A stretch of 64,000 nucleotides of DNA from NCBI RefSeq assembly GCF_001625305.1, contig NW_017802591.1, positions 321,281 through 385,280 on the forward strand, in the 5' to 3' direction. Of this stretch, positions 10,801 through 18,025 are shown piece by piece (positions within the stretch are counted from its first letter, which is position 1; each line of letters opens with the position of its first letter). Made by a program: the position numbers and the translations under genes. The DNA comes from Branchiostoma belcheri. Lineage: Eukaryota > Chordata > Leptocardii > Amphioxiformes > Branchiostomatidae. The notes beneath the pieces are model-generated. The model had not been told where the DNA came from. It saw nothing but the letters and a program-made list of their open reading frames with translations, and did no database searches.

Positions 10801-13800
10801 ATAATGCCATAAGTACTCTATTACTCACCATGCCAATAAAATATTACTCTGTGTGTTAATTGTTTAACCTCCATGACCACCTAGATTTCATAATAAAGGC
10901 AACTTTTTTCCAATTTTTTTTTTATTTACACGCATCGGTTTTTGGGTTCCCTGAGGATGTCATCCATATAGTAAAAAAAAATCAACATTGCCTTATTATG
11001 TTCCATAACGTACCATAGGTATGGGATGACGTGTCCTAGCCTCTTCTCTTTTTCTCCATTTCTTTTGTCTAGTTTAATGGTGTTAGTGTTTTACCCTACG
11101 CGTCGTCATCTAGTACATTTAGCCATTTAGGGTACGTATATGCATTGGAGGTCATTATAATTTTTCTGTCTAACCCTACCTAGACCGGGGGGGGGGGGGC
11201 TAAAAGTGCCCGCGGCAACTTTGATGTCACCTAGCGTCTGAACGGCTAGCTGTAGAACGGCCAAACTTGGTGACTTTTCCTAGAATATTGTTGGCAACAA
11301 TTCTCTATCATTGGAATAAGATAATAATTTTTGTGTTGCCATGGCAACGGGTTTCTGACAGGCATTTTTGCTAAATTTAGTACTTTTTGTTTCAACAATA
11401 GAATATTTTGGGTTTTATGTCAAGTTACTCATGGTTTCTAATATTAATAACATCCCATATACTTTTATGTAATTTTTATCATTAAATATGCATAATTTAT
11501 GCTAATTTGATGACGTCATTGGCCAAAATCCAAGATGGCGGACCATATCATTAGAACAGGTATATACAGGTTATTTTCATTAAAATTTCATCAATACTTC
11601 CATTTCTTTTTCCAAAAAAGGTTTAAATGAAGGTCTTTAGTATGTTTACAATGTATTTTAGGCTTTATCATGAAAAAAACTATTTTTGAAAATTCAAGAT
11701 TGATGATCCAAGATGGCGGATATATTAAATATGCATTACGTCATTTTATGACGTCACCGGTGTTGCTATTGGCAACATAAGACTTAGTACACCATAATAT
11801 TCTGTCATAAACACTTTTGGTACAGTTTGTAGTGTTGAATACCATTTAGTCTTCAGGGAAAAACCTATTTAGACGGTTTTGGCCAATAAAATCACATTAA
11901 TGACGTCATAATGACGTCATATTACGTCATACCGACATAAAAATTGTAGATATGATAAATTTTCACTAGTACACCATTCTCTGAAAATTTGGTGGTCATA
12001 CGACATACCTTTCGCGAGCTCTTAGGGGGGTCAAAAGAGCCCCCCTCCCCCCGGTCCCCCCATGTCAAAAAAAAGCCCGGTCTAGGTAGGGTTAATCTTA
12101 TTATCTCCGACAGATCTCTAAAGATATACAATCATCATCCATACTGAAAACGGAACCCAATAAATAATAATAAAGAAGCAGAGGAGGAAAGAAAGAAAAT
12201 CTGTATTGATAACTCACGTTGACAAGTCGGAAACTCTCGGTCCCAGCCTTCGTCTTGGCAGATCGTAAAGGAACTGCCGACAAGTTCATATCCGGCGTCA
12301 CAAGAGAAATGGACGGCGTTTCCAGAGCAGTAGCCGTCGTTGCTGGTGACCTGGCCGTTTGGTATCATTATTGTATTGTCACAGCAGATTCCTGGAAATT
12401 AAAATATGAAATAAATACTATTTTCTTTAGAGTAATATTAAAGTTGTTATGACCATGGTACAATGGTTTCGAAGGATGTACAAAGGCCACAGGTAATGCA
12501 AAAAATTGCTATGTTAGCAAAAGGCCATCTAAAAGAATAGAAAAATTCATCAATTAGATGACCGACGTAATGCCGAGTTCACGCTTTTGTTGTGATTATT
12601 TGATCTGTGACGTCACACATTTGACCCGGTCTTACGAACTACACACCTTCATTCTGTGCATCTGGTCTATGACGTCACAAATTTGTCCCGGTGGACTGCC
12701 GGCAACCGGAGGGGTACCTGTTGGTGTTCTCACGGTGAGGTTACGGAGTCATTTTGTCAGCGAGGCCCGGGTAGAATTTAAGTCAGAATTAAATTCTTCT
12801 CTGGTCCACGCCGGGCCCCAAAAGACCCGAAAGTGCCAAAAAATAGCCCGGAATCTACCCGCCAGGGCCACTTTTTCCAATTGGGTCCAAACCTTAAGTC
12901 AGGAATTACCAGAACTTAAGTTTATACCATTGTCAAGTAAGATACTAAACAGTACATTACCTAATTATAACTTTGATGGCATTTACTAATATGTTTGGTA
13001 AATCCAACATTTCAGGCAGTGTATTGCGTTATCAAGAGTTTCGAAACGTAAATAGCAGTTGCTAACGCACGTTTACATGTTGGAACCTCTCGGTCCCAAC
13101 TCCCGTTCTTCTGACAGGTTGTCCAGGAGTCGCCCACAAGGTCGTACCCAGGGTTACAGGAGAACTGGATGTTCTTCCCGAAGCAGAAGCCGTCGTTAGC
13201 GGTGATCTGCCCGTTCGCGATCCCTATGGTGTCGTCACAGCAGATATCTAAAGAAGTTTGAAAATTTTGCTTTGAAACTATAGTATCTTCTTTAACGGAC
13301 GAAATAAGGATAGTAAATAAACAAAAAAAATAAAGAAATACAATCATTGTTTCAGTTTAAAAAGTAAGTACAGGAAGTGGCGGGATACGCCTAATTTATA
13401 TATGTCTTTTATTGTTGTTGCAAGTATTTTGTTTAATGTTGCAAATGCTGTCACTGTTTGAGTACAGTACTACTGACAATAGTTTTGGGATGTATGGATA
13501 AAGATAAGCCATGTTTGCTGTAACGGAACAAACCATATTATTGGTTATGCGGTTGATGTTAATTTCACATTAAATCCAAATTTGATTCTGTTACTCTTGA
13601 GTTATTCTTTCCTGTACAGGCATCAAAAGTCAGAACTAATTATACCTGTAACGTAGACCTCCACCTCGCACAGTCCCAATCTCCCTGTCTGCCCCATTAT
13701 CTGTACGGACACATAGCGCCCCGGCAGTGGCCGTTCGCAGTGCAACACAACTGACGGCCGCACCGTCAGAGTGGACGTGTATTTCAGTCCGCACTGGTCA

Positions 13801-16472
13801 TTCCGGGTGAAGTCCTCGTTCGGGCCAACTCGCACCATTACGGGGAAATCAAGAAATAACTTTCCTGTAAATATCAGTCAACACGCGCGAAATCAAAACT
13901 ATATCATTCTATAGCACATAATCAGAAACAAAAAGTGTGTAATGCGTCATTGTTATGACGTCGTTGTGATATGAAAAACGTATGTGGTGTTAAATGGCCG
14001 AGTGGGTAGGCTAGCGGACACGAAACCATTTAATTTAATCATTCTTGGCAAGACGCTGTCTCCTTCTTTTGTTTAGCTTTACCTCTCCAACCAGACTTTG
14101 GTTGGGAAGCTAAATTTAATCGGCGGTGGAAGGAGTTGGCTACATCTTCCAATAACGTTGCCGGACACATTTTCTGGACACAGTGGGCCAACAACCCAAA
14201 GGGCTATGCCCGATCATCTACCTATGAAAAAACAGTGTTTGAGCCACTCGCGTTTTCGTAGACTTGACAGGGGATCTTGACGGTAGTAGCCAGCAACAAG
14301 GGAGATTCGGCGGCAGTACCTAGGGAGAATGGTACCCAGGCTATGTCCATGACCATGTACATGAACATGTAACATTTCGTACAGAAACAACTTACCCCGT
14401 GCAAAAAAGTGACCATCCATAACGCTGACCCGTTTGACTGCGTAGTAACCTGCCAGGTCCACCTTCCACCATGGCTGAAATTCCTCCCCGGTTAGAGCGC
14501 AACTATTCATGGAACCATCCACAGCCTTTTCGGGTCCTGCCGGAACTCTATTCAGGTAGTTGATGTAGGTGTAACTCTGGGTAGCTATCTTTCCAAGTGC
14601 CACGTTATAGTCTGAAAGCAAGCAGTGACCGTAAGTAATTATTTTTGGATGGATAGGAACAATTAATTATTGTTAATTATTGTTAATTAAGATATTTTTG
14701 CGCATAATAAGGAGTTTCGAGAGAGTAGCTCTGCATCTCACTCAATCACTCAGTCCCGTAGCTCACGAGGACGTGGGGTTAGCATGTAAGTCAGCAAAAG
14801 ACTTCCACCTCTAGTAGTCTTCAGTCAGTCTAACCAAATGTAAGCTTGCATTATACTTACATAATATATGCCAAAAATATTTTACTTACTGCAAAAGACT
14901 TAAACATTTACTACAAAACACCAAATTTACTCTAGGTATATGTGCGTCCGACGTCCATGATGTGACACTTATCTATGATTTATTGGTAAAGCTGCAGTGG
15001 CAGGTATAGTTTCTGTCAAATATTGATTCCCATTCATTATTATTTGTTATGATAGCCAGAAGACGTTGGCCAATGAGGAGTCCCTATTTCCACTCATAAG
15101 TGGTGAAAAATATGATGATTTTCAAATGTAGGACACTTTTTTTACAAATGAATATTACAGTATTGTAACATATTTGCTTACGTCGGATTCAGCTAAGTCG
15201 TATGCCTCAGACCGAGGACATTGGTCATCATCGACCACGACGGACAAACAAGATATACCTCAGACCTGAGCCGATCGCGCTGAAATATCATCACAATGAC
15301 ACAATCCATCAAGACCTCATGTTATTTTGATCACAAATGCAGACGCAGACACACACAAAAACAATACCTCCGTTTTCTTGGAGGTAAATATCATATACCT
15401 CGTATTTATACTCACAGTTCCTTACGTCCCTAAACACACATTAATAGTTATCATCAAGTTCGTACATTCACTTTTAAGCTTCTGGGATACAAACAGACAT
15501 CTTACCCTTGTCACAGTATGGACCAGTCCACCCGACGTTGCAATCACAGGTATCCTCTCCCGGAGTGCAGTCCCCGTGGCCGTGACAAACCGGGAATGTG
15601 CCGACGTGTGCCAGTGCGACACCTTCCATGTGAGGAGGGGAACTGCAGGTAGGGTTCCCCTGAATTGCATTACGCAGACGTGCCGAATCCATTTGACCCC
15701 GTAATCTACAGTCACACATCCAGGGGTTTCCACCTATAGCAAGGGCCGCTAGTGGAAGATTTGTGATGTCTTTAGGCAATTCCTGTATGCTGTTATCGAA
15801 CAGATTTAACTGGGAAAAATGGGAAAAAACTCCGCCTGGAAGAATCTCTATGTGATTGTTAGACAGGTCCAGAGTTTGAAGGGTCGTTTGAGTTGAAAAT
15901 ACCTCGTTAGTTAGAGTCTGTAAATTGTTGTTGCTAAGATACAATTGTCTTATGTTTCTAAGCTGCGAAAATACTCCTTTCGAGAAATCAGCTATCCGAT
16001 TATAAGATAGATCCAGAGAATACAGACGAATGAGGTTTGAGAAGACTCCGTCAGAGAGAACGCTGATGTTGTTGTTCTGCAGGAAAAGCCCCTCCAGGCT
16101 GGTGAGATGTGAGAAGACTCCGCCAGAGAGAACGCGGATGTTGTTGTTCTGCAGATAAAGCCACTCCAGGCTGGTGAGATGTGAGAAGACTCCGTCAGGG
16201 AGAACGCGGATGTCGTTGTTTTGCAGATCAAGCTCCTTCAGGCTGGTGAGTCTGGAGAAAGCCGCCTCAGTCAGGTTCTGGATGCTGTTTGAGGCCAGGT
16301 AAAGATTAGTTGTCTCCAATGGTATGTTGGAGGGAACATCTTTAAACCCCATTGCGCCACATTTAGTCCGCCCGCCAGCACAACGACATTTCTCCGGGCA
16401 GGTGAAGACAGCCGTGACGACGCACAGGAGACCGAGGACACCGACTGCAGCAGCTCGGCACGTCACGTGCAT
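1683..16472 (-). CDS. multidomain receptor tyrosine kinase (LRR-EGF-FTP-CCP5-TM-TyrK)
   Basis: This is a single-pass receptor predicted to link an extracellular recognition region to a cytosolic tyrosine kinase. Fifteen minus-strand exons, all with GT-AG borders, join from ATG 16472 to TAA 1683-1685 and total 3444 nt (1147 aa). They are 16472-15506, 14611-14396, 13864-13646, 13247-13071, 12391-12218, 10278-10105, 7719-7546, 7071-6895, 6482-6300, 5965-5771, 4416-4232, 4054-3965, 3601-3384, 2295-2158 and 1839-1683. Domains in order are signal peptide (1-24), LRR region (25 to about 295), EGF-like (to 322), FTP/F5-8C-like (323-467), five CCP (468-759), TM (about 774-797) and kinase (about 851-1115). 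The ATG at 16472 was chosen because a hydrophobic signal sequence follows directly; an in-frame upstream ATG (16544) would add a Cys-rich non-signal leader. The kinase retains the Gly loop, VVVK Lys882, Glu899, DFG and APE, but has HGD in place of HRD. I cannot assign it to a vertebrate RTK family. The C-terminal tail is short and ends at a repeat boundary. Every phase agrees, which makes the model strong without transcript data. Confidence 0.9.
2158..2295 (-). CDS. RTK exon 14: kinase alpha-F/alpha-G
   Basis: Residues 1050-1096. 'WSFGIVLYEISTLGGDPYPDVAIAHLKDRLQAGFRMPKPEGCPPGM' is the standard RTK C-lobe segment; it continues 'SDV' of exon 13 through GT|G. The donor is CAT|GTAAG. Confidence 0.93.
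2819..3395. repeat. about seven 81-82-bp tandem units carrying the exon-13 splice donor
   Basis: Unit starts (CATCGCTCTGTG) fall at 2819, 2895, 2977, 3059, 3140, 3222, 3303 and 3385, giving periods of 76, 82, 82, 81, 82, 81 and 82. The last unit start is the true 3' end of RTK exon 13. On the minus strand most units therefore contain the last coding codons (Y-T-S-Q-S-D-V) followed by GTGAGTAG. The oldest units, near 2819-2900, have decayed. Confidence 0.93.
3384..3601 (-). CDS. RTK exon 13: catalytic and activation loops
   Basis: Residues 978-1050. The catalytic loop reads YIHGDLAARN, so the usual Arg of HRD is Gly988 while Asp989 and Asn994 are kept. 'KISDFGLAEDIYTRGYRRQ' has DFG (Asp1007) and activation-loop Tyr1015 and Tyr1019; 'VPWKWMAPE' closes the loop. 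The exon ends GATGT|GTGAGT, and this junction is repeated in the adjacent minisatellite. Confidence 0.93.
3745..3930. repeat. intronic 18-bp minisatellite
   Basis: About ten degenerate units of CTGGTACATCTGCAGCAC lie in the intron between RTK exons 12 and 13. The core CCTGGTACATCTG is also present in exon 12 (3991-4003). The long open frames across the array on both strands are products of the 18-bp period. Confidence 0.85.
3965..4054 (-). CDS. RTK exon 12: short kinase insert and alpha-E
   Basis: Residues 948-977, exactly 30 codons in phase 0. 'EEIYDEPRGDIYNFEVKQMYQVARQIARGM' contains an acidic insert with Tyr951 in a YDEP setting, followed by alpha-E. YDxP-like sites are known SH2 docking sequences of the Nck/Crk kind; use as a docking site here is inference. 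Confidence 0.9.
4232..4416 (-). CDS. RTK exon 11: kinase alpha-C to hinge
   Basis: Residues 886-947. 'EDRLSFLQEIRAVVALG' carries the alpha-C Glu899 expected to pair with Lys882. 'NVLSLVGCC' and 'LYLITEFMPYGDLKNFL' form beta-4, beta-5 and hinge, with Thr930 at the gatekeeper position. The donor is CAG|GTGATG. Confidence 0.93.
4509..4535. repeat. (CTAT)n microsatellite
   Basis: About seven CTAT units lie in the intron between RTK exons 10 and 11. Confidence 0.9.
4536..5540. other. intron, nothing else recognised
   Basis: This is AT-rich intron of the kinase gene with a poly-G run near 4926-4938. Short frames such as the one at 5096-5287 have no domain or coding character. Confidence 0.5.
5541..5662 (+). 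repeat. family-F repeat with foldback arms
   Basis: It begins CGTCGATGAAGGTTAAACAT, the family terminus. An inverted pair, AAGCAGTTACTCAAGC and GCTTGAGTAACTGCTT, encloses about 50 nt. Related copies are at 19605-19710 and 50740-50806. Confidence 0.65.
5771..5965 (-). CDS. RTK exon 10: juxtamembrane and kinase Gly-rich loop
   Basis: Residues 821-885. The Pro-rich juxtamembrane (AAAPPVPDRPELPGFEV) leads into 'RVTLGQRIGSGAFGLAYRA', the nucleotide-binding loop with GxGxFG intact and Leu where Val is usual, and then 'VVVKTLK', where Lys882 is the ATP-anchoring lysine. The donor AAAG|GTTATA is a weak match to consensus. Confidence 0.93.
6300..6482 (-). CDS. RTK exon 9: transmembrane segment
   Basis: Residues 760-820. 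A short acidic stalk (VPEEQSMEA) precedes a hydrophobic helix of about 24 residues (near 774-797, 'ASVVAVLIVVSAVLMVLL') and a stop-transfer block of nine basic residues out of ten (RRRRRKRK). The cytoplasmic part ends SYFLPDDVI. The donor is A|GTAAGT. Confidence 0.92.
6895..7071 (-). CDS. RTK exon 8: sushi/CCP domain 5
   Basis: Residues 701-759, 177 nt, phase 1-1. 'EITNGLVNATDGYCFGNDISFSC' and 'SWSREIPTC' define the membrane-proximal CCP. It is closest to CCP1 in length (59 residues), so CCP1 and CCP5 look like the older outer pair and CCP2-4 the newer inner set. Confidence 0.9.
7546..7719 (-). CDS. RTK exon 7: sushi/CCP domain 4
   Basis: Residues 643-700, 174 nt, phase 1-1. The protein is nearly identical to CCP2 ('SGNAVHFSCDAGYELVGSSF'). 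The acceptor is TTTCAAG rather than CAG. The upstream intron shares 'GGTTTCCAAGGATGTACGA' with the flanks of CCP2 and CCP3, which marks the duplication unit. Confidence 0.88.
7848..8049 (+). mobile_element. 0.2-kb MITE, ATGCTGAGGTCAC ends, copy 1
   Basis: Long inverted ends: ATGCTGAGGTCACATTTTCA at the left and the complement of its variant at the right, each followed inward by a GGGCCCGGCCGGGC-type GC block. A second copy at 31098-31300 has a TTA target duplication proven by an empty paralogous site. It lies in the intron between CCP3 and CCP4 of the kinase gene. Confidence 0.85.
8295..9072 (+). repeat. family-E repeat copy 2
   Basis: It begins with ACTCCGTAAAGGAG and ends around CCTATGGACACGTGTTTG, the two termini of the family seen also at 395-1681, 22428-23460 and 58475-59432. 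No protein of a known transposase is visible. Confidence 0.7.
9170..9210. repeat. 41-nt hairpin
   Basis: The arms AAATGACC-GA-GTCCGC and GCGGAC-GA-GGTCATTT pair around a 9-nt loop with a 2+2 internal bulge. Smaller palindromes follow at 9573-9593 and 9733-9757. It probably belongs to a foldback repeat in the CCP3-CCP4 intron. Confidence 0.6.
10105..10278 (-). CDS. RTK exon 6: sushi/CCP domain 3
   Basis: Residues 585-642, 174 nt, phase 1-1. 'GYCLGNVAQFFCDTGYKLVGSSFAIC' with 'EWDREFPTC' is a diverged copy of CCP2 and CCP4. Both splice sites are canonical (TTTCCAG acceptor, CAAC|GTGAGT donor). Confidence 0.88.
10447..11169. other. intron, nothing recognised
   Basis: The part next to exon 6 is shared with the flanks of CCP2 and CCP4 (duplicated intron). 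The rest is AT-rich without recognisable features. Confidence 0.5.
11170..12095 (+). mobile_element. piggyBac-like MITE, second subfamily
   Basis: The inverted ends CCCTACCTAGACCGGG and CCCGGTCTAGGTAGGG are bordered by CTAA (a mutated TTAA) and TTAA. Its ends differ from those of the 481-1473 subfamily, but internal blocks are shared: GTTGCCATGGCAAC at 11335-11348, CCAAGATGGCGGAC and several TGACGTCA sites. It lies in the intron between CCP2 and CCP3. Confidence 0.8.
12218..12391 (-). CDS. RTK exon 5: sushi/CCP domain 2
   Basis: Residues 527-584, a 174-nt phase 1-1 exon. The motif run is 'IPNGQVTSNDGYC', 'SCDAGYELVGSSFTIC', 'WDREFPTC'. The protein differs from CCP4 by only a few residues, and its intron flanks also match those of CCP3, so it stems from a recent duplication of an exon-plus-intron block. 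Confidence 0.9.
12540..13010. other. intron with paired CRE-like blocks
   Basis: Two related segments about 70 bp apart contain TGACGTCACA followed by TTTG(A/T)CCCGGT. A 143-codon frame (12558-12989) crosses the region but has no domain character, and I do not call it a gene. Confidence 0.4.
13071..13247 (-). CDS. RTK exon 4: sushi/CCP domain 1
   Basis: Residues 468-526. 'NGQITANDGFC ... FSCNPGYDLVGDSWTTCQ ... WDREVPTC' matches the complement control protein fold (GYxLxG, xxC, W, PTC). It begins with a double Cys (ICCDDT) and has GFC, so six rather than the usual four cysteines. The donor is the weaker GTGCGT. Confidence 0.9.
13646..13864 (-). CDS. RTK exon 3: FTP domain, second half
   Basis: The exon encodes residues 395-467. 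'VMVRVGPNEDFTRNDQCG' followed by 'HCERPLPGRYVSVQIMG' and 'LGLCEVEVYVT' is the canonical C-terminal half of an FTP domain. The reading frame continues exactly from exon 2 through G|GA. The exon is closed by ACAG|GTATAA. Splitting this domain over two phase-1 exons makes the exon pair a unit that can be shuffled. Confidence 0.88.
14396..14611 (-). CDS. RTK exon 2: FTP (fucolectin-type F5/8C) domain, first half
   Basis: The exon encodes residues 323-394. The pattern 'NVALGKIATQSYTY ... KAVDGSMNSCALT ... WWKVDLAGYYAVKRVSV' is the N-terminal half of fucolectin/tachylectin-4/pentraxin-like jelly rolls, a fold known to bind fucose or other glycans. The phase-1 acceptor at 14612 and donor CGGG|GTAAG fit exons 1 and 3. 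Glycan binding is inferred from the family, and the ligand residues are not proven here. Confidence 0.88.
14612..15505. other. intron between RTK exons 1 and 2
   Basis: Apart from the hairpin-ended repeat segment at 15277-15386 nothing is recognised. The phrase GATAGCCAGAAGACGTTGGCCAATGAG near 15051 resembles a terminus shared with 54576 and 56356. Confidence 0.4.
15277..15386 (-). repeat. hairpin-ended repeat segment
   Basis: 'AAATATCATCACAAT' followed by an ACACA run and the closing hairpin ACCTCCGTTTTCTTGGAGGT matches 30920-31085. It looks like one end of a common dispersed element. Confidence 0.6.
15506..16472 (-). CDS. RTK exon 1: signal peptide, LRR domain, EGF-like module
   Basis: The exon encodes residues 1-322 plus one base. 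A hydrophobic signal (residues 7-23) is followed by an LRRNT with CPEKCRC and a later Cys. Seven clear 24-residue LRRs of the 'LxxLxLxxNxIxxLxxxxFxxLxx' type follow, then a shortened eighth. The LRRCT is marked by NPWMCDCRL, and a short EGF-like module (HGDCTPGEDTCDCNVGWTGPYC) ends the exon. Extracellular LRRs of this type usually bind protein ligands. The repeats 'GVFSHLTSLE' are almost identical to each other at the DNA level, suggesting recent internal amplification. The donor is AAGG|GTAAG at 15506. Confidence 0.92.
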
Positions 16473-17183
16473 GCTGCCGCTGCTCCTGCTGCTACAGTGA
16501 TAATAACAATCGGTGTAAGCACATTGGCAGGCCGGATTGCGCATACAACAGACCCGGATGTTTCATGGTTTGCTTTGGTATTTGGTCAACTTTGCAGAAT
16601 TTTGCCTATTGCAAACGATGTCTTTCCCGATGCTACATTAAACCTATACAGATTAAACCATCGTAATCGATGAAACTATAGAAATGTAGTATACAGAATG
16701 AGGTACATGTACTACATGTACTAGTAAGATATTAAACACTGCTGTCATTTGCCCGGCAGCCCCTTGCCAGTTGGAGGCTGTTGAAGTGGAAGAGGCCATT
16801 TTTCAGCAAGGTAGGACATGGTACATAGTTGAAAAAAGAACACTTAATAAAAACATAAACAAACAAATAAAACTAATGTGTCCTAAAGCAGATGAAAAAA
16901 GAGTAGTTACATATACATGTAGGTTGCACATGATTCATGAATAAAGACAGGTAATGACTATTCCTATGCACGCAAAGGGTGACATATATGCATGTTATGG
17001 TCTTTTTTGTACTTTATTCATGGGTAAGTCAATAACAAGGATATCTGCTTAGCCTTATGCTAAGGTTCAACTCAGACATAAGTCTATCTCCTCTGAATGA
17101 CCTGTTACTGACACAACCAGAGGCAGATAGGCATTTCTTACAATATTGTATTTATCTGATTTATCACTCACTGTTTTTAACAG
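16473..17183. other. divergent intergenic spacer
   Basis: It separates the minus-strand kinase start from the first plus-strand exon candidate, so it should hold both promoters. No clear TATA box or CpG-rich block was seen. Family signatures of repeats are also absent. Confidence 0.4.
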
Positions 17184-17251
17184 CTGCAGAGGACCCAGGC
17201 TCTGTTGAAGAAATGAGGGGTGAGGAAATGAAGGAGATGTTGGAAGGTGTG
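17184..17251 (+). other. candidate upstream exon of the 120-aa gene
   Basis: A good acceptor (TTTTTAACAG) and donor (GTG|GTAAAA) frame an open, acidic stretch (EDPGSVEEMRGEEMKEMLEGV). Its phase does not join any open frame of the next exon candidate at 17943. It may be noncoding, belong to another isoform, or be a chance hit. Confidence 0.35.
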
Positions 17252-17434
17252 GTAAAAGTTAATTCTAACCGTGGACATTGAAACTACATGTATAACAATT
17301 TTCAATTTAGATTTCTGATATAATACTCTGATACTCCAATGAGCATAAACTCGGGTGCCATTTTCCTTTAAATCAATGAGTACACAGTCAGCAGACTTTT
17401 TGAAAAATTCCACCTGAGAGAATTACACATTCAT

Positions 17435-17475
17435 TCATTCATTTATGTCATTCATTCATTCATTCATTCATTCAT
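17435..17475. repeat. (ATTC)n microsatellite
   Basis: Repeated CATT units with one interruption lie upstream of the 120-aa gene. Confidence 0.85.
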
Positions 17476-18025
17476 ACACAACATGAAACAATACATTTTA
17501 ATCATGTATACATGGATATAGAAACTTCAGTCCAGCATGAATATTTTCGGCATAAATGGTAGGCTGATGGCAGGCCAAGGCCTCTAATATTGTTGAAAGG
17601 ATGCACATAACAAGAATTCTTTACTTTGTCGAAGGCCAAAAATTCTGTTTTGTGACCTAACTTGTCAACTTGTCAGGCACATTGAATTCAACTTTGGAAG
17701 TCTGCCAAAACACTGATCCACTTGTGACTAGTGGGTATCATAATTCATAATATGGTGAACTAGAATGCATTTTTCCTAACATAAGATGATGATGTTGAAG
17801 ATGATGATGATACTGGTAGTCAGGAGTAAAGTGGTCGGGAAGTTCTAACAGTGTAAAATGGACTGTATAGTACAGACTCACAATTGATGCGTGTTCTGAG
17901 ATAATCTATTGACATACATATTATCTTTGATTGAACTCTTAGGCTGGACAGGCCCCCATGTTACAGCCATCAGGTGCTGTGCGCAGGCTGGTTTGATGAG
18001 ACCATGGCCCTTGCCACTCTCACCA

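Noticed and set aside
12558..12989. 143-codon frame in the kinase intron
   Set aside because: No domain, no splice context to the kinase exons and an uneven composition; possibly a repeat.
13985..14030. tRNA-like phrase GGCCGAGTGGGTAGGCTAG
   Set aside because: It resembles an A box, but no B box or cloverleaf follows.
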